From Nemopilema nomurai (lineage: Eukaryota > Cnidaria > Scyphozoa > Rhizostomeae > Rhizostomatidae), in assembly GCA_003864495.1 (NCBI GenBank), contig ML133383.1, positions 3,617,560 through 3,681,559 of the forward strand: a stretch of DNA of 64,000 bases. The letters run 5' to 3'. The notes under the pieces were generated by a model that was not told the DNA's origin, did no database searches, and saw only the letters and a program-made list of their open reading frames with translations. Shown here in pieces: positions 12,601 to 25,349 of the stretch. Within the stretch, counting starts at the first letter, position 1; each line of letters begins with the position of its first letter. A program made the translations under genes and the position numbers.

Positions 12601-15600
12601 TGGTTTCCTCGCCTTACAACTGGGATGGACGATGTTATCTACTTCGTTTGTTCGGAGACTAGCAAAATTCAATCGCATACTGCAGTTAAAAATAAGTTTA
12701 CATAACTCTTTCTTCGCGCAAAGCTTTGTAATCCAAAATGGACAAACATAAGTCACTGGTGATAATAGCCGGCTTGCCTCGAAATCCAGCTATCTATATG
12801 GCTTTTTTGACGTACCGTACCCCCGTTTAGGATAACGCCTCATCCGATGTTTGTCACTTTGGGATGGTGAAATATAGTCTACCGAAGTCTACCATATTCG
12901 TCCGGGGCAGGTAAACACACTGACAAAGTCAGCTACAAGAGACCTGGCACCAAATGCGAGACATACTGCACAGAGATCTCGCGTGTTTTGATCTCAGAAA
13001 AGAAATAGTCTGGCCGGGACTACTAGCAACTGTAACAGAATTCGGTAAAGATATCACCCAGACTAGCAGCCAAAATTATATGAAACAAATGTGATATGAG
13101 GTAGGCCAAAATAAGCCAATTGCACTGTCGGAAAGACACAAGGCCTTCTCGACTTTTGATTGGTTAGGCTTCATCGATCTCTATGGTGAATACGACTATA
13201 ACAGACAAAACCGTCTTCTTCAGTTTAACAAGGTTACATATTCCGTGGCAATTCCCAATATTGACGAAAACAGAGCACCATTGATAACTCGAGACGTGAA
13301 TTTTCATATAATGCTATATTTAGACTCTCGCTTATCTCTCATATTAACAGCTCTAAATTCTAAGATAAATCATAATTGCAAAGCTGATATGACGGCAAGC
13401 CACTTGATTAGATCAAACTTAATGAGTGAATGGACAACTTCCAATAATACGATGGAGCAGTTAGGAATTAACGGAATTCGCACACAGCAACCCATCCGCG
13501 CATAGCCGAGTACGAGCCGTTTATCTCATTAATTAGCCCAAACTTAACATGAAATTAACATCAATCAGCTTAGTAATAAAAGAGAAACGAATAAATTATA
13601 AAGCATCCCTGTCAGGCCGATATTAACATTGCGACAAAATTTCATGGCGATTACTAGTGCTTGTGAGACCTTCATAACTGAATCACGTTGTTGAAAACAA
13701 GCGTCCACCCAAACAACGAAGAATTGGATAAGGATTCAACAAAACCGGATTGTTTATTTAATTTCTTCCATGCACAAGGTCTGTTCAGTCAAGTCTGGTC
13801 GGAAAGCAAAGCGTTGCGGTCAGAGGCTAACACTGCGTCAAGCACTTACGTGAAGTTGTACGGTGCATTCTGGGGCACGCAAAGGTAGTTATCGAACCAA
13901 GTCTTATTTGGCGGTTCTCGCGGCTCAAAAATGTTGGTGCACTTCCAACCGCCAAGCATTTGACCACTATCGGACCATCGCATCTCGGTGTCCCTTTGCC
14001 CTTCACTGCAGAAGAAATAATGGTTCCAGTCTTCATAATCTGTTCGCTCGTAAATTAGCACGCATTTCATGTTGTCCGCGTTTACTGCTTGCTCGCGAAA
14101 ACTAAAGTCACGTGGAAAGGCCGGCCACTCTAAAAGACAATGTAAAAAGTCTCAATAAGATGTTCTCCATCCAAGACACTGATATTTTATTACGAATACA
14201 GACCTGGAGGGTTTTCCAGTTGCTCTGGCTAGGGCTAAATATTCTCATGTAGTTGGTCATTAACAAAACTCAAAACTCAAAAAATTTCAGAAGAGAAGCC
14301 AATGTGACAAATGCCATTTAAACATTAATAGTACACACTTTCGGTTATTAAAACTTAATACAAAAGCAGTGTGCAAATTACCAGGACAGCTTTGAGTATT
14401 ACACACTCTTTTCTGGACATTTGATCCAGGACATTGCGGCTCTCCATTAACCAAAGTGGTGCAAACTCGTGTTTTCTTTTCCTCTCCACCTCCACATGTT
14501 TTGCTGCAACTTGTCCAATGAGACCACGACGTCCATCCTTGGTTTATTTCTGTAGGTCCAAAAATGGTGATGAAAGTTCGCTGGTACTATTACAAGCAGG
14601 AAAAACATCTTGACTCTTCAAGTCTGTTCAAATCTTCAGCAATCAATTTTGTACATATTAAAAAAACACCGCCCTTCAAGGAAGCAGAATCTACCACAAT
14701 TAAAAGCAACATTCGATTTCAAGAACTGGAAGTGATATCAGTAATCCTGAAGAGAGAATTAAAGGCTAGTAAATAAATAGCCTTGAAGCCAGGGACCATC
14801 ATGGAAAACAAGCCCTGTTATTTGGGCCAGAACAGTTATTACTTTCAAGCAAGCAAAACGAAAATGTACCACCTTCCTTAAAAAGATAGCCATCATTATT
14901 TGAAGATCTGAAGCATAACTTTTTTGCTAGAAGAATGGTGAATTTTTTGTCACAACACATAAGCATGTTCCTGTGAGGCTTCACACAAATATCAAAGAGT
15001 TATCCACTTTTGTTCTCGAAGCACCGAATATCATACGCACAATATTTCCTGCTTCCTGGACCCCCTGTAGCTACTATGTCCACATATTCGATGTTGCTAA
15101 CAATGAAGAACACTATATTCTTCCGCGCAATTGCCCACATCCAGTTCTTAGGCCCCTGAGAGCGATGCTGCCGCGCAGCCTATGATGGGGTCTGGGAACG
15201 AACTATGATGTTTTCGCCTCGGACTTAGGGTAAGATGGCCGTGGGTTTCCTAAACTTCGCTGTGTTCGGTTTTCGACATTAATAAGAGATTTGATACGCA
15301 TGCCTCTTTGTCAAACTGAAACTCTCTTCCGCAGAACGATAAGTTGTTGCAGCCTAACATAACTTTCAGAGGTTGGCTACAAAAAACCGTAGAGAAAGAT
15401 CATTCCAGATTCGCAACCATTCCAGGTATTGGCATGGCAGATACGAATAAAAACGCCTTCTACTCACTGTCACAAGAGTACACTAAGTTTGTTTGTTTGA
15501 TGTCCAATTCGCTGAGTTCAGTGTTTCCCAGTTTGTAAATCCCAAGAGGCTTTGCCACGATTGTAGGCCGGCCATTCTTCGTAAAAGCTTTATCCCCATA

Positions 15601-18600
15601 GTGCATTATGGACACGAAGTCGTAATCAACTCCACGGGAATCGATCCGGTACTTGGTAAACTTTTGGAATGCCTCCTTGAAGCCTGGTTGGAAAAAGCAT
15701 CGTATTAGCCTATTTTAGAAGCTATATGGGGAAAAAGTATATATCATTGGCATGAAAATTTTTCTTTTTTTTTTCATACACGTAAATCACTAGTCCACAC
15801 TTGAAGCCGGTTTCCAGATTTTCATCCAAGTGAATAAATAAATGACAAAATTCCAATGATTAGATAACGATCAATACTGTTATTTCTAATCATCATATAC
15901 GATGAAGAAAGGAGCTACTTTGACTTTTTACTCGCGAAAATTCACAGGTTTGAGTCTTAATTTGATTCTTCATCAAAGTTTAACAACTTTACCCTCCAAA
16001 ATGTTCTCTTTATGAACAGTGACGAAGTCATCCCGGTCTGGTCGGTTTTGTTCGTGCCAGAAGCCAATGACATGGCCTATTTCGTGCACCACCACGGCCT
16101 TGTGTACACACCCATCACCAAGGGAGATGCTCTGCATTCCTTTGTTCCTGCCTACGTCGGCATTGCACCTGAAAGGAAATGCTACGCATAATATGGAAGT
16201 GACGTCATTTAACTTAAAATGGCCATGGAAATCAGTGCCTGCATCAAGCCATTTGTAGTGGAGGAGACTGATTGGGGGAAGACTGATTGGGGGAAGACTG
16301 ATTGGGGGAAGACTGATTGGGGGAAGACTGATTGGGGGAAGACTGATTGGGGGAAGACTGATTGGGGGGAGACTGATTGGGGGAGACTGATTGAGGGAAC
16401 ACTGAATAGTGGGGAGACTGAATGGGGGAAGATTGAATGGGGGAAGATTGAATGGTGGAAGACTGAATGGGAGGAAGACTGATTGGAAGGAAGACTGAAT
16501 GGGGGTAGATTGATTGGGGGAGACTGATTGGGGGGAGATTGAATGGGGGAAGATTGAATAGGGGGAAACTAAATGGGGGGAAATTGAATGGAGGGAAGAC
16601 TGAATGGGGGGATTGAATGGGGGGAAGACTGATGATTCAATCATACAAATCTGGCAGATCTGCTGCAAGGAAATCGAAAAATCATAATAGATGGCGCCAA
16701 ATCTTCTCAGCCAAAGCAGACGAACATACCCCTCCAGCTTTTCGAACTTGACAAAGTCCTCCTGGTTCGTCCTGTTTACAAATCTTATACACGTCTTGGT
16801 TTCCCATTCCAGCATCGCCTCCTTTATTATTTTCTCTGCATTTTTCTCTCTTCCTGTAAGGCAAATCTTTCCAATGTTTAAAACATCAACAATTGCAAAA
16901 TTACAACTTTTTCTCACGTTTATTTCATTGTCAAAAAACTGTTATTTTTGCCTTATTCAACGTTTGTAACTTCTGCCAGAAACACACTATTCATTGCATC
17001 TTTACACTTTTTATGAAACGTGGAGTGATTTTTTAATGTTTTGAGAACATTAAAACTGGAATGAATTCAGTTCATTTCTGTTGGAAACTGAGCAGGACTG
17101 AAAGAACAAATGTTTCAGGTTTACTTTTAGAACTTCATATGCTACAAAATAGGAAATGAAGATTCCGTAATATCGTCATCTTGACTTGATCTTAACATTC
17201 CCTAGGATTTGGACTGATTTGAGACTAACGTATTCATTAAATCATTCTAACATCTGAAGATACTTGCGTTTAGCAATATTTAAAATAAGGACTTGAGCAG
17301 CCTTAGGGGGTTGGTTCGTAAGTCAATCATATGTAATGTAATTTCTGGAGATTGTATCAATACATTAGCACTGCACGGTGTGAAACCCCGTTAATTTGCG
17401 TGCGTGTAATATTCTAATCAGAGATATTTCACATATGATGGCTAACAACAAGGGGAAGAAACAAGAATAACATCCAAGAATCTCATTAGGTGCGGCGTCT
17501 TAAAAACCGAACGGAAATTCCTGGTGTCAGAACTTATCGGCTGCGTTTTGCAACCCAGTGATAAGCAAACACAGTTTCCCGTTTGTATAAAGGCAATTTG
17601 TGACAGTTTCGTTTCCCTTAGGACAGGTCAGCAAAACACAACAACCACCACTCGTGGCCTACATTCTAAGGTGTAGTGGGTGATAGATTTCAATGCTACA
17701 TCCAAGGTCCCAAGTTCTTACAGAGTATAGTGAAAGAGAATCTAGGTAGTCCGATTGAAACAGTATCAATAGAACAGCCCCGGTTTACCACAGCTCTTTT
17801 CTATACACCGATGATTGGCAAGAAATGTTTTTAAATCACTTGTTTTTTTATAAACATTCATGCATTGTTTACATGGTGTGAAGCCCCGTTTGGCCAGTAG
17901 TTTGACCCCCAAAATTTTCATGATGTTGCTTTCAACGTGAAAACATAACATTTGAAGAATACACAATGAATCAAGAAATGGGAAGCCATATTGGCGATGT
18001 CAACTCACTCAGATCCCTTGAAATGACGTATGGTATTACACCCCCGTCCCACAGCCTGGAGCACCTTATTCTCGTTGTGGGGCAAGATACGGCTGCATTC
18101 ATCCCGTCGCTAACATGACGTTCATCTGCTTGCATCTTGATGTCCCCTTCGAAGTACCGATTCAACTCTGAAAGGAAGAACAAGACGAAGTCAAGTTAGG
18201 TTGCTTTGCTTACTCGAATCCAGAAATGACTCTATGACCTGTCGTTGGGAAATATCGTTGGAATCATTGAAGGATATTTCAACATGTGCAACTGACAATT
18301 TCAAAATGCACATAACCAATAATGGACTGTCGGTATGCTGCTTGGCGCAAGGTCAACTTAAGGTAACAGAGTCAACCACAAGATAATTTGAAGCGTGGAG
18401 CAGCTGTTTTTCAAGACCTATCCAGAAGTCAACATATCTTTCACATGTTTAATTACATTTAGAGAATTTAGCCAAACGAAAAGTGGCACCCCACAGGAAT
18501 ATCCCCGACCACTAAGAATACCAGATGGAGGTGCCAGCCTCATTTTGAAAATAGCTACATCAATGATCGATGATTTCAAGACGAGATTGCCCGAAAGCAG

Positions 18601-21600
18601 TGGAAGCCCTGCCCTTAACTGGAACAACTGCTAGAGTGCTTTGTTTGGAAAAAATTTCATTGACGAGGGTCAAGGAGGATAAGATTGTGTGAGCAATATG
18701 ATGAGATAAAATGAAAGCTTAACTTCTGCATTCAGGAATTCAACTGTAATCCTAGCAGATTTGTAAAAGATAGAGGACAGAGTGAGTTCTCATGGTTTCT
18801 GTTATTTGATAGGGTCACCGTAGCCTAAGGTTGTGGGGTGGAGGAGACAGGAACGCTGCTTAAAGCCTAATGAATCGCCATAAATGGTCACACAACAGCC
18901 GCTGCCATCATCTATTGTTAAACAGCTAGTCGTGTTCCCGGTTACGGTCATGCTTGTGTCTGCTTTTGCGTTTGCGAATGCATTTACGTTGAGTCATCTG
19001 CCAGGGCCATGAATGTTAGCCTTATCGGTGATCTGAAATCTCCAGATTCGCAATAAACTGGAATGGCAGGCGCAGCGAGTAAATAATTGCCAGGCGATTT
19101 GGAGAATCTGCCAACTCAGGGACGTAAAACAATCCTGCATCGAGATCGCGGTCCGTGGGTAGATTTTCTGGGTCGTAGGGGCGTTCCCTGAAAACCATCT
19201 GTCTCCACGGATGACGCTCTTAGACTCTGGACTTAGAGGGAACTCACCCAGCTGCCAGTAATCACGCCCACCAGAAAGAAGTGGTGCTTAGAACTTCAAG
19301 GTGATGACTGAGGCAATTATCAGTGAAGGAGATCTTTCCATATTGTGTGGCAAGTGATGGTTATTCTAGCCGTCTTGGAAAGCACTTCAATGTGAAGGGA
19401 CACTGAGTCAGGCATATGGTTACTCCGCAACTCAGGCGAAGTCGCTCGAGTGTACTTTGCCGGAGAGCCAGGATTCCCTATCACAGCCTCCTATTCAAAT
19501 TAATTGACTAAAGAGAGGCATGGTTATGTCGTGCGACTGAACAAATTCAAAAGTTTAGAAAATCACGTTTCTAAACAAATGAAATGAAATATCGAGAGTC
19601 AATGTCATTAGACCTTCTAGAATTGTTGTCGGATGATTAGAGTATCAATAGGACGCGGAAAAGGGGCCTAGAAACGTCTTGGTCCATTCACCACGAGTGT
19701 TTACGGCTCTGCTTTCACAGTATCAATCATTTAGGGACCAACAGCAAGCAGCTACCGGAATCTTTCCATAAACAAGGCTGACCATCATAGTAATATCTCT
19801 CATAGTAAGACCAGGCCCCTTCGTCTCCCGAGCAAGTTGAATCTGAGCAGCTGCAAAATATGGTATGGAAGAACTATTCATTGGTGAGTATCAGGGGAAG
19901 GGCTGATTCGATGTCGGCTTCACAGGCAATCTAGAGCTGCACTTTTAACACATAGGGATAGATATGGGGTACAAATGGGGTGTTCGGTTTTCAATGTGCG
20001 ATGCAAAGAATAGCAATGGCAGCACCAGTATCCAGTAGCACGTTCTCCGTTTGAAAAGGCTAATCCTTCCACTACAAATTGGCTTCGGTAACACTATGAA
20101 ATAAGGGGGTCGTAGTGGATGGCATACCAACCATGTGGCCCAGTTTAACCGCGGGATCAATTGTGTGGTCCAAATGAGGCACCAAATTTGCCACAAATAT
20201 TCGGCCTTCTTTATTATAGAAACAATTGTTGCCCGCGAGTTGTCAACAATGAAAGCTGCGATTTCAACGTTGATTTCATAGACAAATGCCCAAGGTTGCA
20301 GCGTGAATGTCTCTTGTTTCTAATGTTACCAAGTTAATCACAGGGCATCAAATGGGCAAGATTAAGATAGCAAAGGGATGGAATACTTTGGGGCCCAAGA
20401 AGGGAGAAAGAAACAGTCAAGAAGAGATGAAGACTGGATCGAGTTGGTGATTTTACTTGAAACCGGACAGATTGCGGAAACGGTTGATAAGTCTCGAAAA
20501 GGGCTTTTGAATTTGTCGAATCTGATGAACAATACATATATATCCTCATCAGCTAAAATTTTGATTTCCTACTAACAGTTGATAAAAGACAAAGTGTAAA
20601 TTGCAACATTTCCTTGAGGACCTGATAAAGTCTTGAGGTGGTAATGGGCGTAAATTGTTCTGGATACCACTAAGCAGTACGAAGGAAATGGTTAATTATG
20701 GTGGCGATATACCAGAATGGAAGCTTAAAATATCAAATAGAATCATCTTCGGTATTAAGGGTATATCAACACAATCCGGGAACAGCTTTTGCAAAAATTT
20801 ATGGAATACGTTTCTCAGCATTGTTTTGTCATTTCGGCGAGGGCATGTAGGGGACAGGCTCGATGCGCCAAGAGAAGCCACGAGAAGGGGCAGTACTGGT
20901 AAACGGGCAGTCATTACTTTCAGAGGGCAAGCCTTATAGGATTTCAAAAAGCAGTTGCTGACTAGAGGCTCAGGATCATATTTGATTACCACAATATATT
21001 CTATTTCATAATGAACATAGTGACATGCGTAGCGAAATGAGCGCTGCGCAGGCGACTCTTCAAGGGAATCGAAGGAGGTGTGGTCAAGCAATCTTCAAGT
21101 TGTTGAATTTTGTGGGGTGCAAAGTGGTGGTGGCTCCACGAACGAAGCTTAAGAACTGAAAAGCAGCAGAAAAATTCCTCAATAAACACAGCTACGATAA
21201 ATGCCAATAGATTGCACAATGCGGTATAGGAAATGTTGATCTCTCAAATGAGAGTCCATCCAGTGTGTCCGCTTTATGTTCACAGCCAATTTATGCAGCC
21301 TTGTTTGCCTATTACATGCGACTTACTTGCAATGTCTAAGTTGTGGCTATCCAAACGTTGAATGGACTGCAGTGAAAGGACTGCTCTACCGAGGCCTCCT
21401 ATCACATTCTCTGCACTTGATCCTTTAAGCCACACAGATCTCCTTGATACCAAATTCAATATAACGATTCCGCACGATAGCGGTCCTGGTTTCAAATGAG
21501 CTCCTCTGTGTCCACAGAATTAACCGTTGGACAAAATTTGCTACTTGGATATCTATGCCAGGCTACATGTTGTAACACTGGTCATGACATTCTTCGCTAC

Positions 21601-24600
21601 AACTTTCATGAAGTTCCCTACTGAAGAGAACACCAAAACATGTAATTACAGAATAAAATCAGGCGAACACCAAACATACTATTTCCTGGAAAACTTCACT
21701 TTCTTGAAAGTGTTACATCAGAATTTCTCACTGGTCTCGCAACAGTATCGAAAAGCAACGGACTTTTCAACAGTGCGCTAGATCTCCTCATACTGTCTGT
21801 TTTTAACTAGGCCCATTTGAAATCAAAACAATGTTATACTCATTACACATTTCTGATTGGTCAAAACTCCTGTCCAATCAAGTGCACCCTTCAATCGTTT
21901 CAAGTTCCTTCAACCAGGTTTTGGATAAACATGTTGCTCTTTTCTGTTGATCGCCATCAGCGGAATCTCTTTCAGGAATACCAGATGGCAAATAACACTG
22001 ACCTTGTTCCATTTTTTGACATTGAAATCGATAAACTGCAATCTTTCTGCTTTTCTAAGTTGTAAGCAGAGCAAACCACAACCCTTTAAATGATTCTTCA
22101 GTGAAATACGTTCTGACACCTTTTCGTTAGAATCCTGCCAAAGCTTTCACACTTTTCTTCGCCTTCGACGGGTCATTCTTGGATAGCAGGCAAAAAATTC
22201 CAAAATATTTGTTGGCTGAATTGCAACTAGGCGGAACCATTTGGAACGTCTCCTCCGCTGGCGGCTTCACAAGTGACAGAAACTGATAGTTGATGATGCA
22301 AGCTTAGAATCTCTAACGCAAAACTACCTAAACAGAAACCACCATTGTAATATATCGGTGTTACTTTCCCCAGACGTTTTCAAACATGTTCATTCATACT
22401 TCAAACATGAATGGATAGATTTCAGAAATGCACCTTTGTTTTAGCAGAAGGCCAGACTTAGGCCTTAAACGAAAGTGTAATCATTCGCTCTAGTCCAGAT
22501 CTTTTATGCTTGGATTTAGTCTCGATCGATTTCCAGACGAAACTGAACACAGAACTGGCGATTTGTAATAGGAAAGGGGGGTCCAAAATGTTAATATTAT
22601 GATCTTCTTTCTTATTCTTTCTACATTGCCTTGAAAATATTTTGCTCTGCTTTTAAGTGGGGGTTCATGCCCCCGGTTTCGCCAAACCTGGAACAACATC
22701 CTACCCTTGTCACATAATTAGACGGCATTTTGGAGTAATGGATACAATTAAGCAGATATGGAAAAACCCACGAGATACATGTTAGAAAAGTGCTCGAGAA
22801 AGTCCGTTTCCAATTTCTTGGCATTACAAGTCTAAGAAAATACTCCAGATCTGGTCCCGCCAAAGAAAGTAGCCAAAAATACAATTGCTTAAACGGAAAT
22901 TTGGACTTTTTTCTAGGATGTGGACGTATTTTCAACCTCATAAGATCAGTGCCAAGATGACCACAACACACCCCTTTATCTTCTTATACATCTTGTTAAT
23001 AACATCGGACTATAATAAACAATGTTTGCAAGAGTGGCCAAGAAAACATCAATAGAGATTAAGCACACGTTTGCCGGGTAGGAGGGAAGGCAAATATCGA
23101 CTTGTATGAAAAGTATTTGTAATTTTACACCTCTGTTGTATAAAGACTTTCTATAGCATTGAGTGTTGCATTCCTATACAGTGCAAGTCAATGGAATCAC
23201 TTATGGCTGGTTCCTAAGGATCCGCCCATTGACGTTGGCTTTATCAGGAAGTGGGTGAATCCTCTATTAGTCATATCCCCCCCCCCCTCTCCCCTCTCTC
23301 CCCCAAACAATGTTCCAAAGCAAGCGATTCAAACTGGCACAGTAGCTTGAAGCAAACAGGTAGCTGGTTACGAAGATTTCAAGTGAATCAAGACTCACTT
23401 TAATAGAATATGAGGTTGCATTAGAATAGAAATTGGGGTGCTCTAGATCTGGGTCCCATTCTAATCCTACGGTGCTTCCACGATCAAACACAACGCATAT
23501 TTCGGGAATGTTTACAAATGAAAGTCTGAATATGTTTCAGAAAATCATGTTTCATTATCGTCTAAGTTTTTTTTCAACAAGCAAAATATTGTTTAGCTTG
23601 CAAAAGGAAAGATTTTTTTAAACGTTTTGGCGAATTCTTGAAATGCCTTCCCCAAATATTCAATGCACTCATCTTCATGAGAGACTAGGACCAGGGTGCA
23701 TATTCAATGCCTTAATATTTTCTTCTTTCCGTAACGACAGATCCAATGTTTCTAGATAACAAACAAAATGCCTTTACTACGTTTCGATTAGAAAATTCAT
23801 ATAATGGCGCAGGGAAGCGAAACTCTCAAAACGGAGATAACGTTTTAAGAACTTTGATGACTCTGGCTTTGAAACATTCAGGCTGTAAAATAGAACTCTC
23901 TAGAACTATCACAAACTTTAGGTTTTTAGATTTTAGGAAGAAATTTAGGATAAACAACCTCATGAACTCTTTCCCTTCCTCTAGCAGGTGCACCTTGACT
24001 GAGAAAGTCCTTGAAAGGAATCGTCGAAAATGAAGAAAATATAACCACTATGTTTTTGCTTGGTGCCCAACAAGATACATGTCGGATGTCCCTCCTGTTT
24101 CACAAATACGAGGTTGAGGCCCTAACATTGTGCCTTTTCTACAGTTTTAGTTCAGAACTGAATATCATTTAAAAGCTGCTAGCAAACTGATGAAGAAACA
24201 ACGAAGTTTCTACAACGAAGTTTCTACAACGAAGTAATAACGTCAGCCCTGACCTAGCCCTGACCTAGCCCTTCCACTCACTTTAGGAGCCGTTAATTTG
24301 GCGACGAATCAAAGGCAACAGTAAACAAGTTTCAGTGAATTGTCGAATAATATCAAAACTACACCATCGATGAGTTAGCTTTTATTTTGCGCTATTATCG
24401 TGACAATCTCTCCCCGTTTTCGCACGCACACAAGAAAGTTTATGCTGCAAAGACGTGTGTATAATTTGCATAGATGTGAGTGAAGGTCGGAACACCGCCG
24501 TGATATAAATGGCCTGATGGCCTGGGGGGGCTTCCTTGACATCAAAATATTGACCTCCGGAACAAAAACGGCGAATATCTCGCAAAGTTTGCATTTCTCC

Positions 24601-25349
24601 AAACTCAAGTTCAAATGACCCAATGTTTATAAGCTGAAGGGCACTTTCGACACGCTTTTGGGTTTCAATTCTTACCAACAAAATTAAGAATGGAATATTG
24701 TTCCCAAGCGAAGAATCAGATAGAACAGCTGGCGAAATCATGACTTATGGTATTCTCAAGCTGCATTTGGCGGTTCTTATCCGAGTTAATGATAAACAGA
24801 GACACCAAGGGTTTGTTCCTCGGAAGCTGGATAGACAGATCCAATGAATGAGCATCTGTAATAATGCTGGTCTCAAAATGGTGAAGAGAGCAGAGATTTA
24901 ACTCGTAAATGTGGGTATTAAAAAGAGTCTGTGAAGCTTACAAGCTTGTACATAGCTTGAGTATTAGACAGCCGAGAATCTAATAAAAAGTAATATATTT
25001 ATATGTCAAGTTTGTCTTTGCCTCGAGGTCCGTCGTCCCTCCTGATAACACGCGACAAATATTTTCAATTTACAGAATCAAATTTTTGCGGCGCTATTTA
25101 CCAGGCCAGACATAAAAGAATGAAATCGTTGAAATAACAAATCAGCTTAAACAAAAATTGGACCTCAAGATAAGGAGGCATCCAGTTCAAATTCGCTTCA
25201 TGCACAGGAAAGTTGGAGTGTGAAAACTCACCCTTGGCTTTCAAGTTGGCTTCAATTATGTAATCCATTGCGACAGCTTTCCCTTCCACATCCTGATTGC
25301 CAAGTGTAATCAACGAAAATACCAGTACGAAAAGATCAGCGGCATTCAT
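6648..25349 (-). CDS. Secreted astacin metalloprotease with TSP1, CUB and C-type lectin domains
   Basis: Fifteen exons, 5' to 3': 25232-25349, 18009-18167, 16730-16853, 15993-16168, 15468-15683, 14382-14549, 13850-14129, 12435-12550, 11549-11731, 10561-10713, 9236-9451, 8595-8843, 8192-8314, 7266-7509, 6648-6810. All phases agree; total 2688 nt, 895 residues. Residues 1-22 are a signal peptide. A short propeptide follows, with 'FEGDI', the Asp-switch motif of astacins. The catalytic domain (about 75-262) has HEIGHVIGFWHE (zinc His162, 166, 172; Glu163) and the Met-turn 'SIMHYG', so it should be an active zinc endopeptidase. Next come TSP1 (265-320), three W-DNYxC modules (321-452), TSP1 (453-513), two CUB domains (514-760) and a C-type lectin domain (761-895) with 'WNDYPC'. 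The start is the only ATG giving a signal peptide. The exon 1-2 join across 7 kb rests on phase and fit alone. Substrate unknown; matrix processing or defence are guesses. Confidence 0.9.
6858..7162. repeat. Intronic tandem duplication, about 0.15-0.19 kb unit
   Basis: In the last intron of the astacin gene a block is present twice. The 'gtcaacattgtttgaatctc' region at about 6868 recurs at about 7058. The 'ttggcagtatccatgtta' region at about 6960 recurs at about 7102, each followed by 'gaatttatggaccat'. Copies differ at a few bases and by internal deletions, so the duplication is not very recent. Confidence 0.8.
9085..9148. repeat. Two 26 bp direct repeats
   Basis: The 26-mer beginning 'tgtcaatcattggtacc' occurs at 9085-9110 and again at 9123-9148, separated by 12 AT-rich bases. 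It lies in the intron between the two CUB-coding blocks of the astacin gene. Confidence 0.85.
11025..11265. repeat. Degenerate CACGC/GCAAACA-rich tandem repeat
   Basis: Words such as 'gcacgcgcgaacgcaaac', 'gcaacaggcacgcgcga' and 'aacacgc' recur with imperfect periods of about 30-60 bases. The patch lies in the intron upstream of the first CUB exon. It is GC- and CpG-rich against AT-rich surroundings. The long open frames across it on both strands come from the low complexity. Confidence 0.7.
16265..16632. repeat. 15 bp minisatellite inside the astacin catalytic-domain intron
   Basis: The unit 'gactgattgggggaa' is repeated about seven times almost perfectly from 16265. It then continues as diverged 14-17 bp copies ('gattgaatgggggaa', 'gactgaatggggggat') to about 16632. 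It lies in the 561 bp intron between exons 3 and 4 of the astacin gene. On the coding strand it is C/T-rich. Units are contiguous with no spacers, so it is not a CRISPR array. Confidence 0.95.
18808..24870 (-). other. Unidentified coding-like islands within astacin intron 1
   Basis: Several stretches read like protein on the same strand as the astacin gene but do not fit its exon chain. They are about 24733-24870 ('DLSIQLPRNKPLVSLFIINS'), 24430-24740 ('GSFELEFGEMQTLRDIRRFC', in a shifted frame), 22136-22260 ('VPPSCNSANKYFGIFCLLS'), 21910-22119, 21327-21505 ('VIGGLGRAVLSLQSIQ', ending at a GTAAGT donor), 20900-21091, 19745-19855 (Cys-rich, 'YYYDGQPCLWKD'), 19020-19200 ('YDPENLPTDRDLDAGLFYV') and 18808-18950 ('IDDGSGCCVTIYG', ending in TAA). 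Frames break between and within islands. I read this as a decayed or nested gene of unknown family, not as astacin exons. No domain was recognised. Some islands may be chance. Confidence 0.35.

Noticed and set aside
16219..16482. Plus-strand open frame with repeated Lys-Thr-Asp-Trp-Gly
   Set aside because: A translation artefact of the minisatellite, antisense to the astacin gene.
16265..16632. Regular repeats that could suggest a CRISPR array
   Set aside because: Units are contiguous 15-mers without unique spacers, in an animal intron; it is a minisatellite.
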